This document shows positions 21,064 to 32,555 of a DNA stretch of 64,000 nucleotides, in pieces (within the stretch, counting starts at the first letter, position 1; each line of letters starts with the position of its first letter). The stretch lies in contig JAQWNM010000010.1 in assembly GCA_029268615.1 (NCBI GenBank), forward strand, positions 186,001 to 250,000. Reading direction: 5' to 3'. Below the pieces are notes generated by a model. The model ran no database searches. It worked only from the letters and a program-made list of their open reading frames with translations, and had not been told where the DNA came from. A program made the position numbers and the translations under genes. This DNA comes from SAR86 cluster bacterium (GTDB lineage Bacteria > Pseudomonadota > Gammaproteobacteria > Magnimaribacterales > Magnimaribacteraceae).

Positions 21064-24000
21064 CTATTCTTCCTCCTTTAAAGCTTCCGCTAAAGCTTCT
21101 TCAAAATCTATCTCTTCTTCTTCAACTTCTACTTCAAAACTTTCTTGAGTCTTAGAGTAGCCAGTTCCTGCTGGGATAAGTCTTCCTACAACTACATTTT
21201 CTTTTAAACCTCTTAAGCTATCTACTCTTCCAGTTATAGCTGCCTGAGTAAGAACTCTAGTGGTTTCTTGGAAAGAAGCTGCAGAAATAAAAGATTCAGT
21301 TGCAAGAGAAGCTTTAGTGATACCTAAAAGAAGTCTTTGATAATCAATAAGTGATTTCTTTTCTGATTTTAGCTTAGCATTTATTTCACGAACATTGGAA
21401 TATTCAGCTTGTTCTCCTATTATGAAGTCAGAGTTGCCTGGATCTATAATTTCTACCTTTCGGAGCATTTGTTTTAAGATTACTTCAATATGTTTATCAT
21501 TAATTAAAACTCCTTGCAATCGATAGACTTCCTGGATTCCATCAACTATATAATTTATTAATTCCTCTAAGCTTCTTAATTTTAAAATATCATGAGCACT
21601 CATAGGTCCGTCTGAAACTATATCTCCTTTCTCTATTCTTTCACCTTCAAATACATTTAGGTGTCGAACTTTAGAAATAAGATTTGTTACCTCTTCTCCT
21701 GAGTCATTAGTAATAATAAGGCGCTCCTTTCCTTTAGTTGGTTTACCCCAAGAGACTATACCGGAAGCGCTAGCTAAAATAGCTTCTTCTTTAGGAGTTC
21801 TAGCTTCAAATAAGTCAGCTACACGAGGAAGACCCCCAGTAATATCTTTGGTCTTAGCAGATGCTTGAGAAATTCTAGCTACAACATCTCCCACTTCTAT
21901 TGTTGATCCCTCAGTAAGTTGAACTATTGCATTTCCTGGAAGAGGATATAAAGCTGGAACTTTAGAATCTGAAAGATGCTTTTCATTACCTTTATTATCA
22001 ACAATTGAAAGAGATGGTTTCTTTTCCTGAGCTTCTCCTTTTTTTCTTTCATTGATATCAATTATCTCTATATTAGTAAGACCAGTTAAAGAATCTTGAG
22101 AAATTCTAGCTGTGGTTCCATCTTCAATATCATTAAATTTTACTTTACCACTAATCTCTGCAATTATTGGCCTAGTAAGAGGATCCCATCTTGCAATAGT
22201 ATCTCCAGGAGACACTTTGCTCCCAGATTTAAAATTAATAGTTGTGCCATAAGGGATTTTAAATCTTTCTTTTTCTTTACCTTCTTTATCCAACACTGAG
22301 ATTTCAGATGATTGGGAAAGAGCTACCTGGGAGCCATCTTTCTTCTTTACTGTTCTAAAATCATAACTAACATTTCCTTCGAAATTTGTTGTTATATTAT
22401 CTTCTGATGCCGTTCCGGAAGCAGCTCCTCCTATATGAAAAGTTCTCATAGTAAGCTGTGTTCCCGGTTCACCAATAGACTGGGCTGCAACTATTCCTAC
22501 TGCTTCTCCTATATTAACAAGATGTCCTCTACCCAAATCACGTCCATAACACTTTGAACATAATCCGTAATTTATATCGCAATATATTGCAGAACGAACT
22601 GTAATCTCTTGAACTCCATTTTCATCAAGTAAGTCTACTAAATCCTCATCTATCAAATCACCATCAGATAAAATCTTTTCCCCTGAATCCGAATTAACAT
22701 CTCCTATAACAGTCCTTCCTAGCACTCTCTCACCAAGTGGAGCTAATACTTGACCTCCCTCTATAACAGGCCTTATCAAGATTCCTTTTTGTGTGCCACA
22801 ATCATAATCCGTAACAACCAAGTCCTGAGCAACGTCTACTAACCTTCTTGTTAGATACCCTGAATTAGCTGTTTTTAGTGCTGTATCAGCTAAACCTTTT
22901 CTAGCTCCATGAGTAGAAGTAAAATATTCTAATACGGAAAGACCTTCTCTAAAATTAGCTATGATTGGAGTCTCTATAATAGATCCGTCTGGTTTTGCCA
23001 TTAAGCCTCTCATTCCGGCTAACTGTCTTATTTGAGCTGCAGAACCTCTAGCCCCAGAATCAGCATACATAAATATAGAATTAAAAGAATCTTGCTCTAC
23101 ACTATTTCCCTCAAAGTCTATTACGGATTCTTTAGATATATTATCCATCATAGATTTAGCTATGACTTCATTTGCTCTCGACCAAATATCAATAACTTTA
23201 TTATATTTTTCACCTTGAGTTACTAGACCAGATGAAAATTGAGCTTCAATATCTTTTACCTCTTTTTCTGCAGTCTTAACAACGGCTTCTTTATTATCTG
23301 GAATTATAAAATCTTCTATTCCTATTGAACTTCCAGATTTAGTAGAAAACTCATATCCTAAATACATGAGATGATCAGCAAAAATTACTGTATCTTTAAG
23401 ACCTGCTTTTCTATAAGACATATCGATCAAAGAAGATATAGCCTTAGAATCTAGAGTTTTATTAACAAGATCAAAAGAAAGATTTTTAGGTAATATGCTA
23501 AATAAAAGCGACCTTCCTAATGTAGTATCAATTATTTTAGAAGATCGTTCTTCTTCTGTATTTGATGATATTCTTACCTTTATCTTTGCATGAAGATCTA
23601 TAAGATTTGCATAGTAAGATTTATGAGCATCCTCTAAAGAAGAAAATATCTTTCCTTCTCCCTTTACATTTATCTTTTCTCTTGTCATATAGTAAATACC
23701 TAAAACAACATCTTGAGAAGGGTCAATGATAGGTTTTCCGTTGGCAGGAGAAAGGATATTATTAGATGCCATCATCAAAGCTCTAGCTTCTATTTGAGCC
23801 TCTAAAGTCAAAGGAACATGAACTGCCATTTGATCTCCATCAAAATCAGCATTGAAGGCTTTACATACTAAAGGGTGAAGTTGAATAGCCTTTCCTTCAA
23901 TTAAAAGAGGTTCAAAGGCTTGAATACCAAGTCTGTGTAAAGTAGGAGCTCTGTTTAAAAGAACAGGATGCTCTCTTATGACGTCTGCAAGAATATCCCA

Positions 24001-25224
24001 AACAACTGGATCTTCTTGTTCTATAAGCCTCTTGGCTGTTTTTATAGTTGTAGATAATTCCAAAGCCTGCAATTTACCTAATACAAAAGGTTTAAATAAC
24101 TCTAAGGCCATCTTTTTAGGTATTCCACATTGATGAAGTTTCAAAGTTGGCCCAACAACAATTACAGACCTTCCAGAATAATCTACTCTTTTACCTAGTA
24201 AGTTCTGTCTAAATCTTCCTTGTTTTCCTTTGATCATATCTGCTAAAGATTTTAGAGCTCTTTTATTAGAGCCAGTAACTGCCCTTCCTCTTCTGCCATT
24301 GTCTATAAGAGCATCTACAGACTCTTGAAGCATTCTTTTTTCATTTCTAACAATTATGTCAGGAGCGTTTAAATCCAAAAGACGTTTAAGTCTATTATTT
24401 CTATTAATAACCCTTCTATATAGATCATTTAAATCAGAAGTAGCAAACCGTCCTCCTTCCAAAGGGACTAGAGGTCTCAAGTCAGGCGGAAGGACAGGTA
24501 AAACTTCTAGAACCATCCATTCAGGCTTATTTCCTGATTCAGTAAAAGATTTTAAAAGCTTCAGCCTTTTTGATATCTTCTTAATTTTGGCTTCTGATTT
24601 AGTTTGAAGGAGTTCATCTTGAAGATCAGCCATTTCACTTTCTAGATCTAAATCAATTAATAATTTTTGAATTGATTCAGCGCCCATACCAGCTTCAAAC
24701 TCATCTCCCCAGTGCTCTAAGGCTTCATAGTATTCTTCATCAGTTAAAAGTTGACAAACTTCAAACTCAGTCATCCCAGGATCAGTTACTATATATGATT
24801 CAAAATAGAGAACTCTTTCTAGGTCTCTTAATGTTAAATCAAGACTTAATGAAATCCTTGAAGGTAAAGACTTTAAAAACCAAATATGGGCAACTGGAGC
24901 TGCTAACTCTATGTGACCCATCCTTTCTCTTCGAACTCTAGATAAAGTTACTTCTACTCCGCATTTCTCGCAAACTACTCCTCTATGTTTCATTCGCTTA
25001 TACTTACCACAAATACATTCATAATCTTTTACAGGTCCAAAAATTTTAGAGCAAAATAGACCTTCTCTTTCTGGTTTAAAGGTTCTGTAATTAATAGTTT
25101 CTGGTTTTTTAACTTCACCATATGACCATGATCTGATTTGTTGAGGAGAAGCTAAAGAAGCTTTTATTGAATTATATTCAACGCTTCGCCCTTGATCTCT
25201 TAAAATATTAAGTAAGTCTTTCAA
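21064..25224 (-). CDS. rpoC: RNA polymerase subunit beta'
   Basis: Beta' carries the catalytic magnesium site and the clamp of RNA polymerase. The 1386-residue protein has the N-terminal zinc ribbon ([15 protein letters not shown], then VCEKCGVEV), the active-site [12 protein letters not shown] near residue 460 with its three aspartates, and the second zinc site [16 protein letters not shown]. The trigger-loop region [19 protein letters not shown] is intact. Length is close to E. coli (1407). It is 15 nt after rpoB. Confidence 0.98.
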   Translation of the reverse strand: MKDLLNILRDQGRSVEYNSIKASLASPQQIRSWSYGEVKKPETINYRTFKPEREGLFCSKIFGPVKDYECICGKYKRMKHRGVVCEKCGVEVTLSRVRRERMGHIELAAPVAHIWFLKSLPSRISLSLDLTLRDLERVLYFESYIVTDPGMTEFEVCQLLTDEEYYEALEHWGDEFEAGMGAESIQKLLIDLDLESEMADLQDELLQTKSEAKIKKISKRLKLLKSFTESGNKPEWMVLEVLPVLPPDLRPLVPLEGGRFATSDLNDLYRRVINRNNRLKRLLDLNAPDIIVRNEKRMLQESVDALIDNGRRGRAVTGSNKRALKSLADMIKGKQGRFRQNLLGKRVDYSGRSVIVVGPTLKLHQCGIPKKMALELFKPFVLGKLQALELSTTIKTAKRLIEQEDPVVWDILADVIREHPVLLNRAPTLHRLGIQAFEPLLIEGKAIQLHPLVCKAFNADFDGDQMAVHVPLTLEAQIEARALMMASNNILSPANGKPIIDPSQDVVLGIYYMTREKINVKGEGKIFSSLEDAHKSYYANLIDLHAKIKVRISSNTEEERSSKIIDTTLGRSLLFSILPKNLSFDLVNKTLDSKAISSLIDMSYRKAGLKDTVIFADHLMYLGYEFSTKSGSSIGIEDFIIPDNKEAVVKTAEKEVKDIEAQFSSGLVTQGEKYNKVIDIWSRANEVIAKSMMDNISKESVIDFEGNSVEQDSFNSIFMYADSGARGSAAQIRQLAGMRGLMAKPDGSIIETPIIANFREGLSVLEYFTSTHGARKGLADTALKTANSGYLTRRLVDVAQDLVVTDYDCGTQKGILIRPVIEGGQVLAPLGERVLGRTVIGDVNSDSGEKILSDGDLIDEDLVDLLDENGVQEITVRSAIYCDINYGLCSKCYGRDLGRGHLVNIGEAVGIVAAQSIGEPGTQLTMRTFHIGGAASGTASEDNITTNFEGNVSYDFRTVKKKDGSQVALSQSSEISVLDKEGKEKERFKIPYGTTINFKSGSKVSPGDTIARWDPLTRPIIAEISGKVKFNDIEDGTTARISQDSLTGLTNIEIIDINERKKGEAQEKKPSLSIVDNKGNEKHLSDSKVPALYPLPGNAIVQLTEGSTIEVGDVVARISQASAKTKDITGGLPRVADLFEARTPKEEAILASASGIVSWGKPTKGKERLIITNDSGEEVTNLISKVRHLNVFEGERIEKGDIVSDGPMSAHDILKLRSLEELINYIVDGIQEVYRLQGVLINDKHIEVILKQMLRKVEIIDPGNSDFIIGEQAEYSNVREINAKLKSEKKSLIDYQRLLLGITKASLATESFISAASFQETTRVLTQAAITGRVDSLRGLKENVVVGRLIPAGTGYSKTQESFEVEVEEEEIDFEEALAEALKEEE

Positions 25225-25239
25225 TTATATCTCCTAATT

Positions 25240-28200
25240 TTATTCAGACCCTGAGGTCTCTTTTAAGTCTAAATCTATACCTAAAGATCTAATTTCTTTA
25301 GTTAAAACATTGAAGGATTCAGGTACTCCTGGTTCCATTTCAAAATCTCCATCAACTAGACTCTTATATACTCTTGTTCTTCCAACTACATCATCTGATT
25401 TCACAGTTAACATCTCTTGTAATGTATAAGCAGCTCCATACGCTTCTAAAGCCCAAACTTCCATTTCACCTAGTCTTTGGCCGCCAAATTGAGCCTTGCC
25501 TCCTAGTGGTTGTTGTGTGACTAAACTATAACTACCAGTTGATCTTGCATGCATTTTATCTTCAACCAAATGATTTAATTTAAGAATATACATATACCCC
25601 ACTGTAGTAAGCCTATCAAACATTTCCCCAGTTCTTCCGTCATAAAGTTGCATTTGGCCGCTCTTATCCAGACCTGCTAGATCAAGCATGTCCTTCACTT
25701 CACTTTCGTGAGCTCCGTCAAATACTGGAGTAGCCATTGGCACACCTTCTCGTAAATTATTAGCTAAAGTAAAGATTTCTTCATCCTTAAATTTAGTTAA
25801 TTCTTCAGAGTCTTTTTGAGGATAAATCTTCTTTAAAAAATCTTTAACGTCTGATACTTTTTTCTGTTCATCAAGCATTAATGACACTTTCTTTCCGAGC
25901 TCTTTAGCTGCCGCTCCAAGATGTACCTCGAGAATCTGCCCTACATTCATTCTAGATGGAACACCGAGAGGATTTAAAACTATATCTATAGGCTCTCCAT
26001 CTGCATCATAAGGCATATCCTCCATGGGAACTATTGCTGAAATGACACCCTTATTTCCATGCCTCCCTGCTAATTTATCCCCTGGCTGGATCCTTCTTTT
26101 TACTGCAAGATAGACTTTTACAATCTTTAGGACACCCGGCTGAAGATCTTCACCAGAGATTACTTTTTCTTTCATTTCTGAAAATCTATCTTTTAATGAT
26201 TTTTTGTAGGCTTCAAGATCTAATCCTATATTTTCTATCTGAGAATTTATTTTTTCATTAGATAATCTTACTTTTAAAAGATCATTTAGATTCAAGTCAT
26301 CTAGAGCTTGTTTACTTATAGAAGAACCTTTGGTGAGGCCCTTTCCAGAAAGTACTTTCTTACCTTGTAAGAGAGTTGCTATTCTATTTTGAGCTGCATC
26401 TTCAATTATCTTCAACTCATCATCAATATCTTTTTTAATTTGAGAAAGTTGGTCTTCTTCTATGGCCAGAGCTCTACCGTCTTTTTCTAGGCCTTCTCTA
26501 GTGAATACATGCACTCCTATTACTGTTCCCGTTGCTCCTCCCGGAACCCTCTGAGAGGAATCTTTTACGTCAGATGCTTTTTCTCCAAAGATTGCTCTTA
26601 AGAGTTTTTCTTCAGGGCTTAATTGGGTTTCTCCTTTAGGAGTAACTTTTCCAACTAGAATATCTCCTGGTTTAACTTTTGCACCAAGATAAACAATGCC
26701 GTGTTCATCTAATTTAGATAAAGCAGCTTCTCCTACATTAGGAATGTCTGCTGTAATTTCTTCTGCACCTAACTTTGTATCTCTAGCTATACAGGTTAAT
26801 TCTTGAATATGTATACTAGTAAATTTATCAGTCCTTGCAATTCTTTCTGAAATTAAAATTGAGTCTTCAAAGTTGTAACCATGCCAAGGCATAAATGCCA
26901 TTCTTACATTTTGTCCTAGAGCTAATTCACCTAAATCTACAGATGGTCCATCTGCTAATATATCTTGCTTTTTAACTCTATCTCCGACTGAAACTAAGGG
27001 CTTTTGATTTATACACGTATTCTGATTAGACCTTGTATATTTAATTAAGTTATATACATCTACACCAGAGTCGCCCTGATTGATTTCGTTCTCATCAACT
27101 CTTATTACAATCCTACTCGCATCAATAGTTTCAACTAATCCAGATCTAGAAGCCGTGACACAAGATCCTGAATCTCTAGCGATAAGACTTTCAACTCCTG
27201 TACCAACCAACGGTTTTTCTGTCCTTAAAGTTGGAACAGCTTGTCTCTGCATGTTAGATCCCATCAGGGCTCTATTAGCATCATCATGCTCCAAAAAAGG
27301 TATTAAAGAAGCAGCTATAGATACGACTTGTTGAGGAGATACATCCATATAGTCTACTTTTTCTGGAGACATCAAAGTAAACTCATTATTAAATCTAACT
27401 GCTACTAATTCTTCAGTTAATTCATTCTTTTTACCTATTAAAGCGCTAGCTTGAGCTATCACATATTTCGATTCTTCAATAGCAGATAAGTGATCAAACT
27501 CTTCTGTAACAGATCCATTAATTACTTTCCTAAAAGGACTTTCTAAGAAGCCATATTCATTTGTCCTTGCATAAGCCGATAAAGAATTTATAAGTCCAAT
27601 ATTTGGCCCCTCTGGGGTTTCAATAGGACATACTCTGCCATAATGTGTTGGATGAACATCTCTGACTTCAAAACCTGCTCTTTCTCTAGTGAGTCCGCCA
27701 GGACCTAGAGCTGAAATTCTTCTTTTGTGAGTTACCTCAGATAAAGGATTATTTTGATCCATGAATTGTGAAAGTTGACTTGAACCAAAGAATTCTCTAA
27801 CTGCAGCTGAAATAGGTTTAGCATTTATTAAATCTTGAGGTCCATGTCCTTCCAATTCAGCTGTCCCTAATCTTTCTCTTACTGCTCTTTCTACTCTGAT
27901 TAATCCGATCCTAAATTGATTTGCAACCATTTCACCTACAGACCTAACTCTTCTATTTCCTAAATGATCAATATCATCAACAGATCCTTTACCATTCCTA
28001 ATAGCAACCAAAGTTTTTAAAGCATCTAGAATATCTGTATGTTCTAATACACTATTACCTTCAATCTCGTCCCTACCAAGGCGTTTATTAAATTTCATCC
28101 TACCTACTGCAGAAAGGTCATATCTTTCAGGATTAAAAAATAAACTTTGAAATAATGTACTAGCCGCTTCTTTAGTTGGCGGCTCACCAGGTCTCATCAT

Positions 28201-29313
28201 TCTATAAATCTCTACCAATGCTTCTAAATCATTAGTAGTTTGATCACTTCTAAGAGTGTCAGACATGTACTGACCTGACTCGAGGTCATTAATATATAAA
28301 ACTTGGAAATCCTTAAGTTTTAATTCCTGCATCTTAAGAATGACATCATCATCTATTATAGTGTTGCAGGGAATTACAACCTCACCAGTTAACTTATCAA
28401 ATATATCATTACTTAACACTAACCCAGCAAGAGAAGACTGATCATAAGTTAAGGTTTTTATTCTAGCACCCTCAATCTTTCTAATATGTCTTGCGCTAAC
28501 CCTATCGCCCGCAGTAACGTATTTTTCTCCTTTATGAGAAATGTCTACTGGACAAATTTGTCCCATGAGCCTTTTAGGAATCAATTGTAATTCAAATTGA
28601 TTTTCGCCCTTTACTTTAAATTGCTGTTTTTCGTAAAAAATATCTAAAATTTCTTGACTTGAATATTGCAAAGCTTTCAAAAGAATCGTTGCTAGTAATT
28701 TCCTCTTTCTATCAATTCTGACAAAGACTAAATCTTTGGAATCAAATTCAAAATCTAACCAAGATCCTCTGTAAGGAATAATCCTAGCACCATAAAGTAC
28801 CTTCCCTGAGGAGTGACTTTTCCCTTTATCATGATCAAAAAATAATCCTGGTGATCTATGTAATTGAGATACCACAACCCTTTCTGTACCATTGATAATA
28901 AACTGACCATGTTCTGTCATTAAAGGAACAGTTCCCATGTAAACTTTTTGAGCCTTTCCTTCCTTTAATTTACCCGTATCTTTGTCAAAAAATAAGATGT
29001 TGCAGTCTATATGCAATGGCGCTTCATAGGTGATCCCTTTAATCTTACACTCCCTTTCATCAAATTTAGGAGAACCTAAATCATAACCAGAATACTCCAT
29101 TCTTGCATTCTTATTGTGACTTTCTATAGGAAAAATTGATTTAAGAATCTTCTCTAAACCTTCTTCTTTTCTTTTTTCTTTCAAGGTAAACGCTTGAAGA
29201 AAATCAGCATAAGACTCGGTTTGAGTAGCTAATAAATTAGGCAGATCAATTACTGAAGAAATCTTCTCAAAATTCCTTCTTATTCTTTTTTTCTCTGTGT
29301 AAGAAAAAGTCAT
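25240..29313 (-). CDS. rpoB: RNA polymerase subunit beta
   Basis: Beta forms half of the RNA polymerase active-site cleft. The 1357-residue protein (E. coli 1342) contains the rifampicin-pocket sequence [30 protein letters not shown], which is wild type at the classic resistance positions, and the C-terminal [20 protein letters not shown]. It lies 52 nt after rplL; no strong attenuator was visible in that gap. The reading is intact. Confidence 0.98.
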   Translation of the reverse strand: MTFSYTEKKRIRRNFEKISSVIDLPNLLATQTESYADFLQAFTLKEKRKEEGLEKILKSIFPIESHNKNARMEYSGYDLGSPKFDERECKIKGITYEAPLHIDCNILFFDKDTGKLKEGKAQKVYMGTVPLMTEHGQFIINGTERVVVSQLHRSPGLFFDHDKGKSHSSGKVLYGARIIPYRGSWLDFEFDSKDLVFVRIDRKRKLLATILLKALQYSSQEILDIFYEKQQFKVKGENQFELQLIPKRLMGQICPVDISHKGEKYVTAGDRVSARHIRKIEGARIKTLTYDQSSLAGLVLSNDIFDKLTGEVVIPCNTIIDDDVILKMQELKLKDFQVLYINDLESGQYMSDTLRSDQTTNDLEALVEIYRMMRPGEPPTKEAASTLFQSLFFNPERYDLSAVGRMKFNKRLGRDEIEGNSVLEHTDILDALKTLVAIRNGKGSVDDIDHLGNRRVRSVGEMVANQFRIGLIRVERAVRERLGTAELEGHGPQDLINAKPISAAVREFFGSSQLSQFMDQNNPLSEVTHKRRISALGPGGLTRERAGFEVRDVHPTHYGRVCPIETPEGPNIGLINSLSAYARTNEYGFLESPFRKVINGSVTEEFDHLSAIEESKYVIAQASALIGKKNELTEELVAVRFNNEFTLMSPEKVDYMDVSPQQVVSIAASLIPFLEHDDANRALMGSNMQRQAVPTLRTEKPLVGTGVESLIARDSGSCVTASRSGLVETIDASRIVIRVDENEINQGDSGVDVYNLIKYTRSNQNTCINQKPLVSVGDRVKKQDILADGPSVDLGELALGQNVRMAFMPWHGYNFEDSILISERIARTDKFTSIHIQELTCIARDTKLGAEEITADIPNVGEAALSKLDEHGIVYLGAKVKPGDILVGKVTPKGETQLSPEEKLLRAIFGEKASDVKDSSQRVPGGATGTVIGVHVFTREGLEKDGRALAIEEDQLSQIKKDIDDELKIIEDAAQNRIATLLQGKKVLSGKGLTKGSSISKQALDDLNLNDLLKVRLSNEKINSQIENIGLDLEAYKKSLKDRFSEMKEKVISGEDLQPGVLKIVKVYLAVKRRIQPGDKLAGRHGNKGVISAIVPMEDMPYDADGEPIDIVLNPLGVPSRMNVGQILEVHLGAAAKELGKKVSLMLDEQKKVSDVKDFLKKIYPQKDSEELTKFKDEEIFTLANNLREGVPMATPVFDGAHESEVKDMLDLAGLDKSGQMQLYDGRTGEMFDRLTTVGYMYILKLNHLVEDKMHARSTGSYSLVTQQPLGGKAQFGGQRLGEMEVWALEAYGAAYTLQEMLTVKSDDVVGRTRVYKSLVDGDFEMEPGVPESFNVLTKEIRSLGIDLDLKETSGSE

Positions 29314-29365
29314 AAATACCTCTTAGGTTTTATTTAAAAAATTTAATACCGAAAAACTAAGCAAT

Positions 29366-29746
29366 TTATTTAAGTTCTACCGTTGCTCCTGCATCTTCTA
29401 ATTGCTTTTTGTATTCATCTGCTTCAGCTTTATCCACTTCTTCCTTGATGGTTGAAGGAGCTTCGTCCACTAATGCTTTAGCATCTTTAAGCCCCAGCCC
29501 TGTAATGGTTCTTACAGCTTTTATAACATCTACTTTTTTCTCTCCAACTGCAGCTAAATGAAGATCTACAGAAGTAGGACCTTCGTCTTCTGCTGCAGCA
29601 TCAGATGCTGCTGCTGGAGCTGCTGCGGCTACCGGGGCTGCAGCAGTGACTCCAAATTTTTCTTCCATGGCTGCAATTAAATCAACTACATCCATAACAC
29701 TCATTTCTGAAATTGCTTCTAAAATATCCTCTTTACTTAATGCCAT
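29366..29746 (-). CDS. rplL: 50S ribosomal protein L7/L12
   Basis: bL12 forms the flexible stalk that recruits translational GTPases. The N-terminal dimerisation domain ([20 protein letters not shown]) is joined by an Ala/Pro hinge to the C-terminal domain ([19 protein letters not shown], then [10 protein letters not shown]). A TTG at 29758 is in frame, but the ribosome-binding GGAG overlaps it and is correctly spaced for the ATG at 29746. The 126-residue form is therefore preferred. It follows rplJ by 25 nt. Confidence 0.96.
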   Translation of the reverse strand: MALSKEDILEAISEMSVMDVVDLIAAMEEKFGVTAAAPVAAAAPAAASDAAAEDEGPTSVDLHLAAVGEKKVDVIKAVRTITGLGLKDAKALVDEAPSTIKEEVDKAEADEYKKQLEDAGATVELK

Positions 29747-29771
29747 TTTTTTCTCCAAAATTTATATTTAA

Positions 29772-30302
29772 TTAAGATGTCTGTTCTTTTTGTTGTTTTA
29801 TAGATTCTAATACTCTAACAAGTTTAGAAGGAACCTGATTCAGGCTAGATACAAGTTTTGTAACTGGAGCATTTAAAATACCTAACAACTGAGCTATCGC
29901 TTCTTCTTTTGAAGGAAGATTAGCTATATCAGTCAATCTACTTAGATCTAAAAGATCTTCACCAAAAGAAAGTCCTTTCACCACAAATGAAGAATTTTGT
30001 TTCCTAAAATCATTCATTAGTTTTGCTGCGCTACTTGGATCATCTAAAGAAAAGGCTAGCATTGTAGGTCCGACAAGAAGATCATCAAAACAATCAAATT
30101 TAGTACCTTTAAGGGCTTGTTTAGCCAAGGTATTTCTGATAATTTTTAGATGAACTTTTGTTTCTCTAGCTTTTTCTCTAAGGAGAGTTAATTCAGAGAC
30201 TGAACTACCATGATAATCTGCTGCAACAACTGAAATAGCTGACTCTGCAATACCATGCAGTTTCTCAACTGCTAATTTCTTTTCCTCTAAGCGCATTGGC
30301 AT
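29772..30302 (-). CDS. rplJ: 50S ribosomal protein L10
   Basis: uL10 anchors the L7/L12 stalk, and in E. coli the L10-L12 complex represses its own mRNA. The 176-residue protein has KLHGIAESAISVVAADYHG at the N-terminus, KIIRNTLAKQAL, and a C-terminal helix for L12 dimers. A strong ribosome-binding site (GGAGGA) lies 8 nt before the ATG. The 201-nt upstream gap contains two potential RNA structures and a TTGACA box. Confidence 0.97.
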   Translation of the reverse strand: MPMRLEEKKLAVEKLHGIAESAISVVAADYHGSSVSELTLLREKARETKVHLKIIRNTLAKQALKGTKFDCFDDLLVGPTMLAFSLDDPSSAAKLMNDFRKQNSSFVVKGLSFGEDLLDLSRLTDIANLPSKEEAIAQLLGILNAPVTKLVSSLNQVPSKLVRVLESIKQQKEQTS

Positions 30303-30339
30303 ATGTTTATCCTCCTCCCTCTATAAAATTATAGAAAAA

Positions 30340-30380
30340 GATTAGACATCTTGGACCTTATAAAAGATAAAGCCCTAATC
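30340..30380 (-). promoter_or_regulatory. candidate L10 autoregulatory leader structure upstream of rplJ
   Basis: On the minus strand GATTAG (30380-30375) pairs with CTAATC (30345-30340). Between them CTTTAT can pair with ATAAGG through one wobble, giving a nested structure. It sits about 40-80 nt upstream of the rplJ start, where enterobacterial mRNAs bind L10-L12. Matching this region to the known L10-leader family is inference and was not tested. Confidence 0.4.
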
Positions 30381-30408
30381 TGCGTAGGATAATTTTTAAA
30401 CCTGTCAA
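30381..30408 (-). promoter_or_regulatory. possible rplJ promoter
   Basis: A perfect TTGACA occurs on the minus strand (30408-30403), but the hexamer 16 nt downstream is TACGCA, a poor -10. A transcript from here would begin just before the presumed L10 leader structure. The position is attractive, but the evidence rests on the -35 box alone. Confidence 0.35.
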
Positions 30409-30427
30409 TACGACAAGTTCCTACGGT

Positions 30428-30463
30428 CTTCGATAGATGCAAAAAATTTGCATCATCTTGAAG
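30428..30463 (-). other. strong hairpin between rplA and rplJ, no T-run
   Basis: GATGCAAA-TTT-TTTGCATC forms a perfect 8-bp stem, extended after a small internal loop by CTTC/GAAG. No run of T follows on the transcribed strand, so it is not a standard terminator. It could be an RNase III processing site or protect the 3' end of the rplKA transcript. It lies 40 nt after rplA and about 20 nt upstream of the TTGACA box. Confidence 0.5.
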
Positions 30464-30503
30464 AAGTTTTCTTATGAAGAAATTAAATAAATACTTCATA
30501 GAA

Positions 30504-31190
30504 TTAAAAATTCAAGGTTGAAAGATCCAGATTAAGACCTGGACCCATGGTTGATGATAAAGAAACTTTTTTTATAAATATTCCTTTTGAGCTAGGTGGT
30601 TTATTTTTCTTTAAATCTGATAACAAAGTTTCTAAATTCTCTTTTATTTGATTAGGTTCATAAGAAATATCACCAATACGTCCATGAATAATCCCATTTT
30701 TATCAGATCTGTATCTTATTTGTCCTGCTTTAGCCATCTCAACTGCTTTACCAACCTCTTTTGTGACTGTACCTTCTTTTGGATTTGGCATTAACCCTTT
30801 TGGACCTAATTGTTTACCCAACGGACTTACTAACTTCATAGTCTCTGGTGTGGCTATGACAACATCAAAGTCAAGATCTCCAGCTTTAATACTTTCAACT
30901 AGATCTTCCATACCAACTTTATCTGCACCTGCAGCTTCTGCAGCTTTAGCTTGGTCTCCATCTACAAAAACTGCAACTTTGCAAGGTTTTCCAGATCCTG
31001 CAGGAAGAGATAGAGCTCCTCTCATATTCTGATCTGATTTTTGAGGATCTACTCCTAACCTGATGGCAACATCTATTGACTCTTTAAATTTCAATGCAGG
31101 TAGAGATTGTATTTCTTCTATAGCTGAGTCTATTGAATAAAGACTTCCATCATTAACCATTTTTTCTATTTTTTCTCTTCTATTATTCAT
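30504..31190 (-). CDS. rplA: 50S ribosomal protein L1
   Basis: uL1 forms the mobile stalk that moves deacylated tRNA; in E. coli it represses the rplKA mRNA. The 228-residue protein has FKESIDVAIRLGVDPQKSDQ, the insertion domain, and the conserved GPKGLMPNPKEGTVT loop near residue 130. Length matches the family. It is 6 nt after rplK. Confidence 0.97.
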   Translation of the reverse strand: MNNRREKIEKMVNDGSLYSIDSAIEEIQSLPALKFKESIDVAIRLGVDPQKSDQNMRGALSLPAGSGKPCKVAVFVDGDQAKAAEAAGADKVGMEDLVESIKAGDLDFDVVIATPETMKLVSPLGKQLGPKGLMPNPKEGTVTKEVGKAVEMAKAGQIRYRSDKNGIIHGRIGDISYEPNQIKENLETLLSDLKKNKPPSSKGIFIKKVSLSSTMGPGLNLDLSTLNF

Positions 31191-31196
31191 ATCATT

Positions 31197-31631
31197 CTAT
31201 GATTCTTCAACTTCTATTCCAGCACTTTGAGCACTGCCTTTTAAGGTATTTACTGCAGCTTGCATATCTGCTGCTGTTAAGTCTGCATCTTTAATTTTAG
31301 CTATTTCTTCAAGCTGAGAAACAGTGACTTTTCCTACCTTTAAACTATTTGGAGTTCCGCTACCTTTTGGTATACCTGCCGCCTTTCTAATTAATACTGA
31401 AGCAGGAGTTGATTTAATAACAAACTCAAAAGATTTATCCTTAAATACAGAGATAACAACTGGGACTGTTAGTCCTTGTTCTAACTCCTTAGTCCTTGCA
31501 TTAAATTGATTACAAAAATCCATAAGAGGTAATCCATGTTGACCTAAAGCGGGCCCTACTGGAGGACTAGGGGAAGCTTGGCCAGCAGGTATCTGTAACT
31601 TTATAAAAGTATCTAATTCTTTTTTTGCCAT
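31197..31631 (-). CDS. rplK: 50S ribosomal protein L11
   Basis: uL11 binds the GTPase-associated rRNA and is needed for stringent-factor sensing of uncharged tRNA. The 144-residue protein has the proline-rich N-domain ([20 protein letters not shown]) and the RNA-binding C-domain ([20 protein letters not shown]). Its start lies one base after the nusG stop, leaving no separate leader for L1 control. Confidence 0.97.
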   Translation of the reverse strand: MAKKELDTFIKLQIPAGQASPSPPVGPALGQHGLPLMDFCNQFNARTKELEQGLTVPVVISVFKDKSFEFVIKSTPASVLIRKAAGIPKGSGTPNSLKVGKVTVSQLEEIAKIKDADLTAADMQAAVNTLKGSAQSAGIEVEES

Positions 31632-31632
31632 T

Positions 31633-32166
31633 TTAACCTTTTTCTATTTGAGTGAATTCTAATTCTACGGGAGTTGATCTTCCAAAAATCAGCACTGCTA
31701 ATTTCACCCTACTTTTTTCATAATTTACTTCTTCAATAACTCCACTAAAGTCATTAAAGGGTCCTTCAATAACTCTTACCATTTCCCCAATTTCAAAAGT
31801 AACTTTTGGAGCAAAAGAGCCTGGTTCTGCTTCGATTTTATTCATAATGCCATTAGCCTCTGCATCTGAAATTGGAGATGGTTTATCTTTCGTTCCGCCT
31901 ATAAAACCCATAACTCTTGGTGTGTCTTTTACTAAATGCCAAGTCTCTTCATTAAGTTCCATATTTATAAGAACATATCCTGGAAAAAACTTTCTTTGTG
32001 ATTTTTTTTCTACACCACCCTTCAACTCAATAACCTCTTCAGCTGGTATCATAATTTCACCAAAGAAATCATCCATATTAAATCTTTTAATCCTTTCAAG
32101 TAGAGCTTCTTGCACCTTAAACTCGTAACCTGAGTAAGCATGTATGACAAACCATTCTTTATTCAT
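31633..32166 (-). CDS. nusG: transcription elongation/antitermination factor NusG
   Basis: NusG couples RNA polymerase to Rho, S10 and the ribosome. The 177-residue protein begins [18 protein letters not shown], has the NGN domain (about residues 1-110, [20 protein letters not shown]) and a C-terminal KOW domain ([20 protein letters not shown]). It is 4 nt after secE and 1 nt before rplK. Confidence 0.97.
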   Translation of the reverse strand: MNKEWFVIHAYSGYEFKVQEALLERIKRFNMDDFFGEIMIPAEEVIELKGGVEKKSQRKFFPGYVLINMELNEETWHLVKDTPRVMGFIGGTKDKPSPISDAEANGIMNKIEAEPGSFAPKVTFEIGEMVRVIEGPFNDFSGVIEEVNYEKSRVKLAVLIFGRSTPVELEFTQIEKG

Positions 32167-32170
32167 TAAG

Positions 32171-32554
32171 TTAACCTAAAATTGATGCTGTGGCCCAAGA
32201 AAAAAGTGAATCTAGACCCCATAAAATCAAACCAGCTATTGTCACCACTCCTATAACTATAAAAGATGTTGAAGTAGTTTCAGAGCGTGTTGGCCAAATA
32301 ACACGTTTAATCTCATTTCTAGATTCTAAAATTATTTTAAGAGCACTTGCTCCTTCTGCAGTGCTGAAGATAAAAATAAAAGCTAACACCAAAATAAATA
32401 TAATGGCTAAAACTCTATAAAATAATGGTTCTGAACCAAAATAAGAGTTAATCAAAGCTGAAAAAAGAGCCAGCCCAATACCTAGTAGCCATTTGATATA
32501 GTTTGTTGCTGATGACGAAACTTTATTTTTCATAAAATTTAAAATAGAAAGCAT
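32171..32554 (-). CDS. secE: protein translocase subunit SecE
   Basis: SecE clamps SecY in the inner membrane. The protein has three hydrophobic segments (about residues 20-38, 45-65 and 98-120) and the conserved cytoplasmic stretch ESRNEIKRVIWPTRSETTST, like the three-helix SecE of enterobacteria. The ATG at 32554 is only one base from the CCA end of tRNA-Trp, so after tRNA release it would have no leader. The next in-frame ATG at 32533 (120 residues) is therefore a real alternative; neither has a clear ribosome-binding site. Confidence 0.92.
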   Translation of the reverse strand: MLSILNFMKNKVSSSATNYIKWLLGIGLALFSALINSYFGSEPLFYRVLAIIFILVLAFIFIFSTAEGASALKIILESRNEIKRVIWPTRSETTSTSFIVIGVVTIAGLILWGLDSLFSWATASILG

Positions 32555-32555
32555 C

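Noticed and set aside
24356-24941. Open frames on the plus strand opposite rpoC
   Set aside because: They are antisense shadows of a highly conserved coding sequence, with no start context or recognisable domain. The same applies to other frames opposite the ribosomal and rpo genes.
31660-31680. A TAGAATTC -10-like element near the end of nusG, as in the S10 and rpsL promoters
   Set aside because: It is explained by the coding stretch for Glu-Leu-Glu-Phe and has no acceptable -35 at 16-18 nt.
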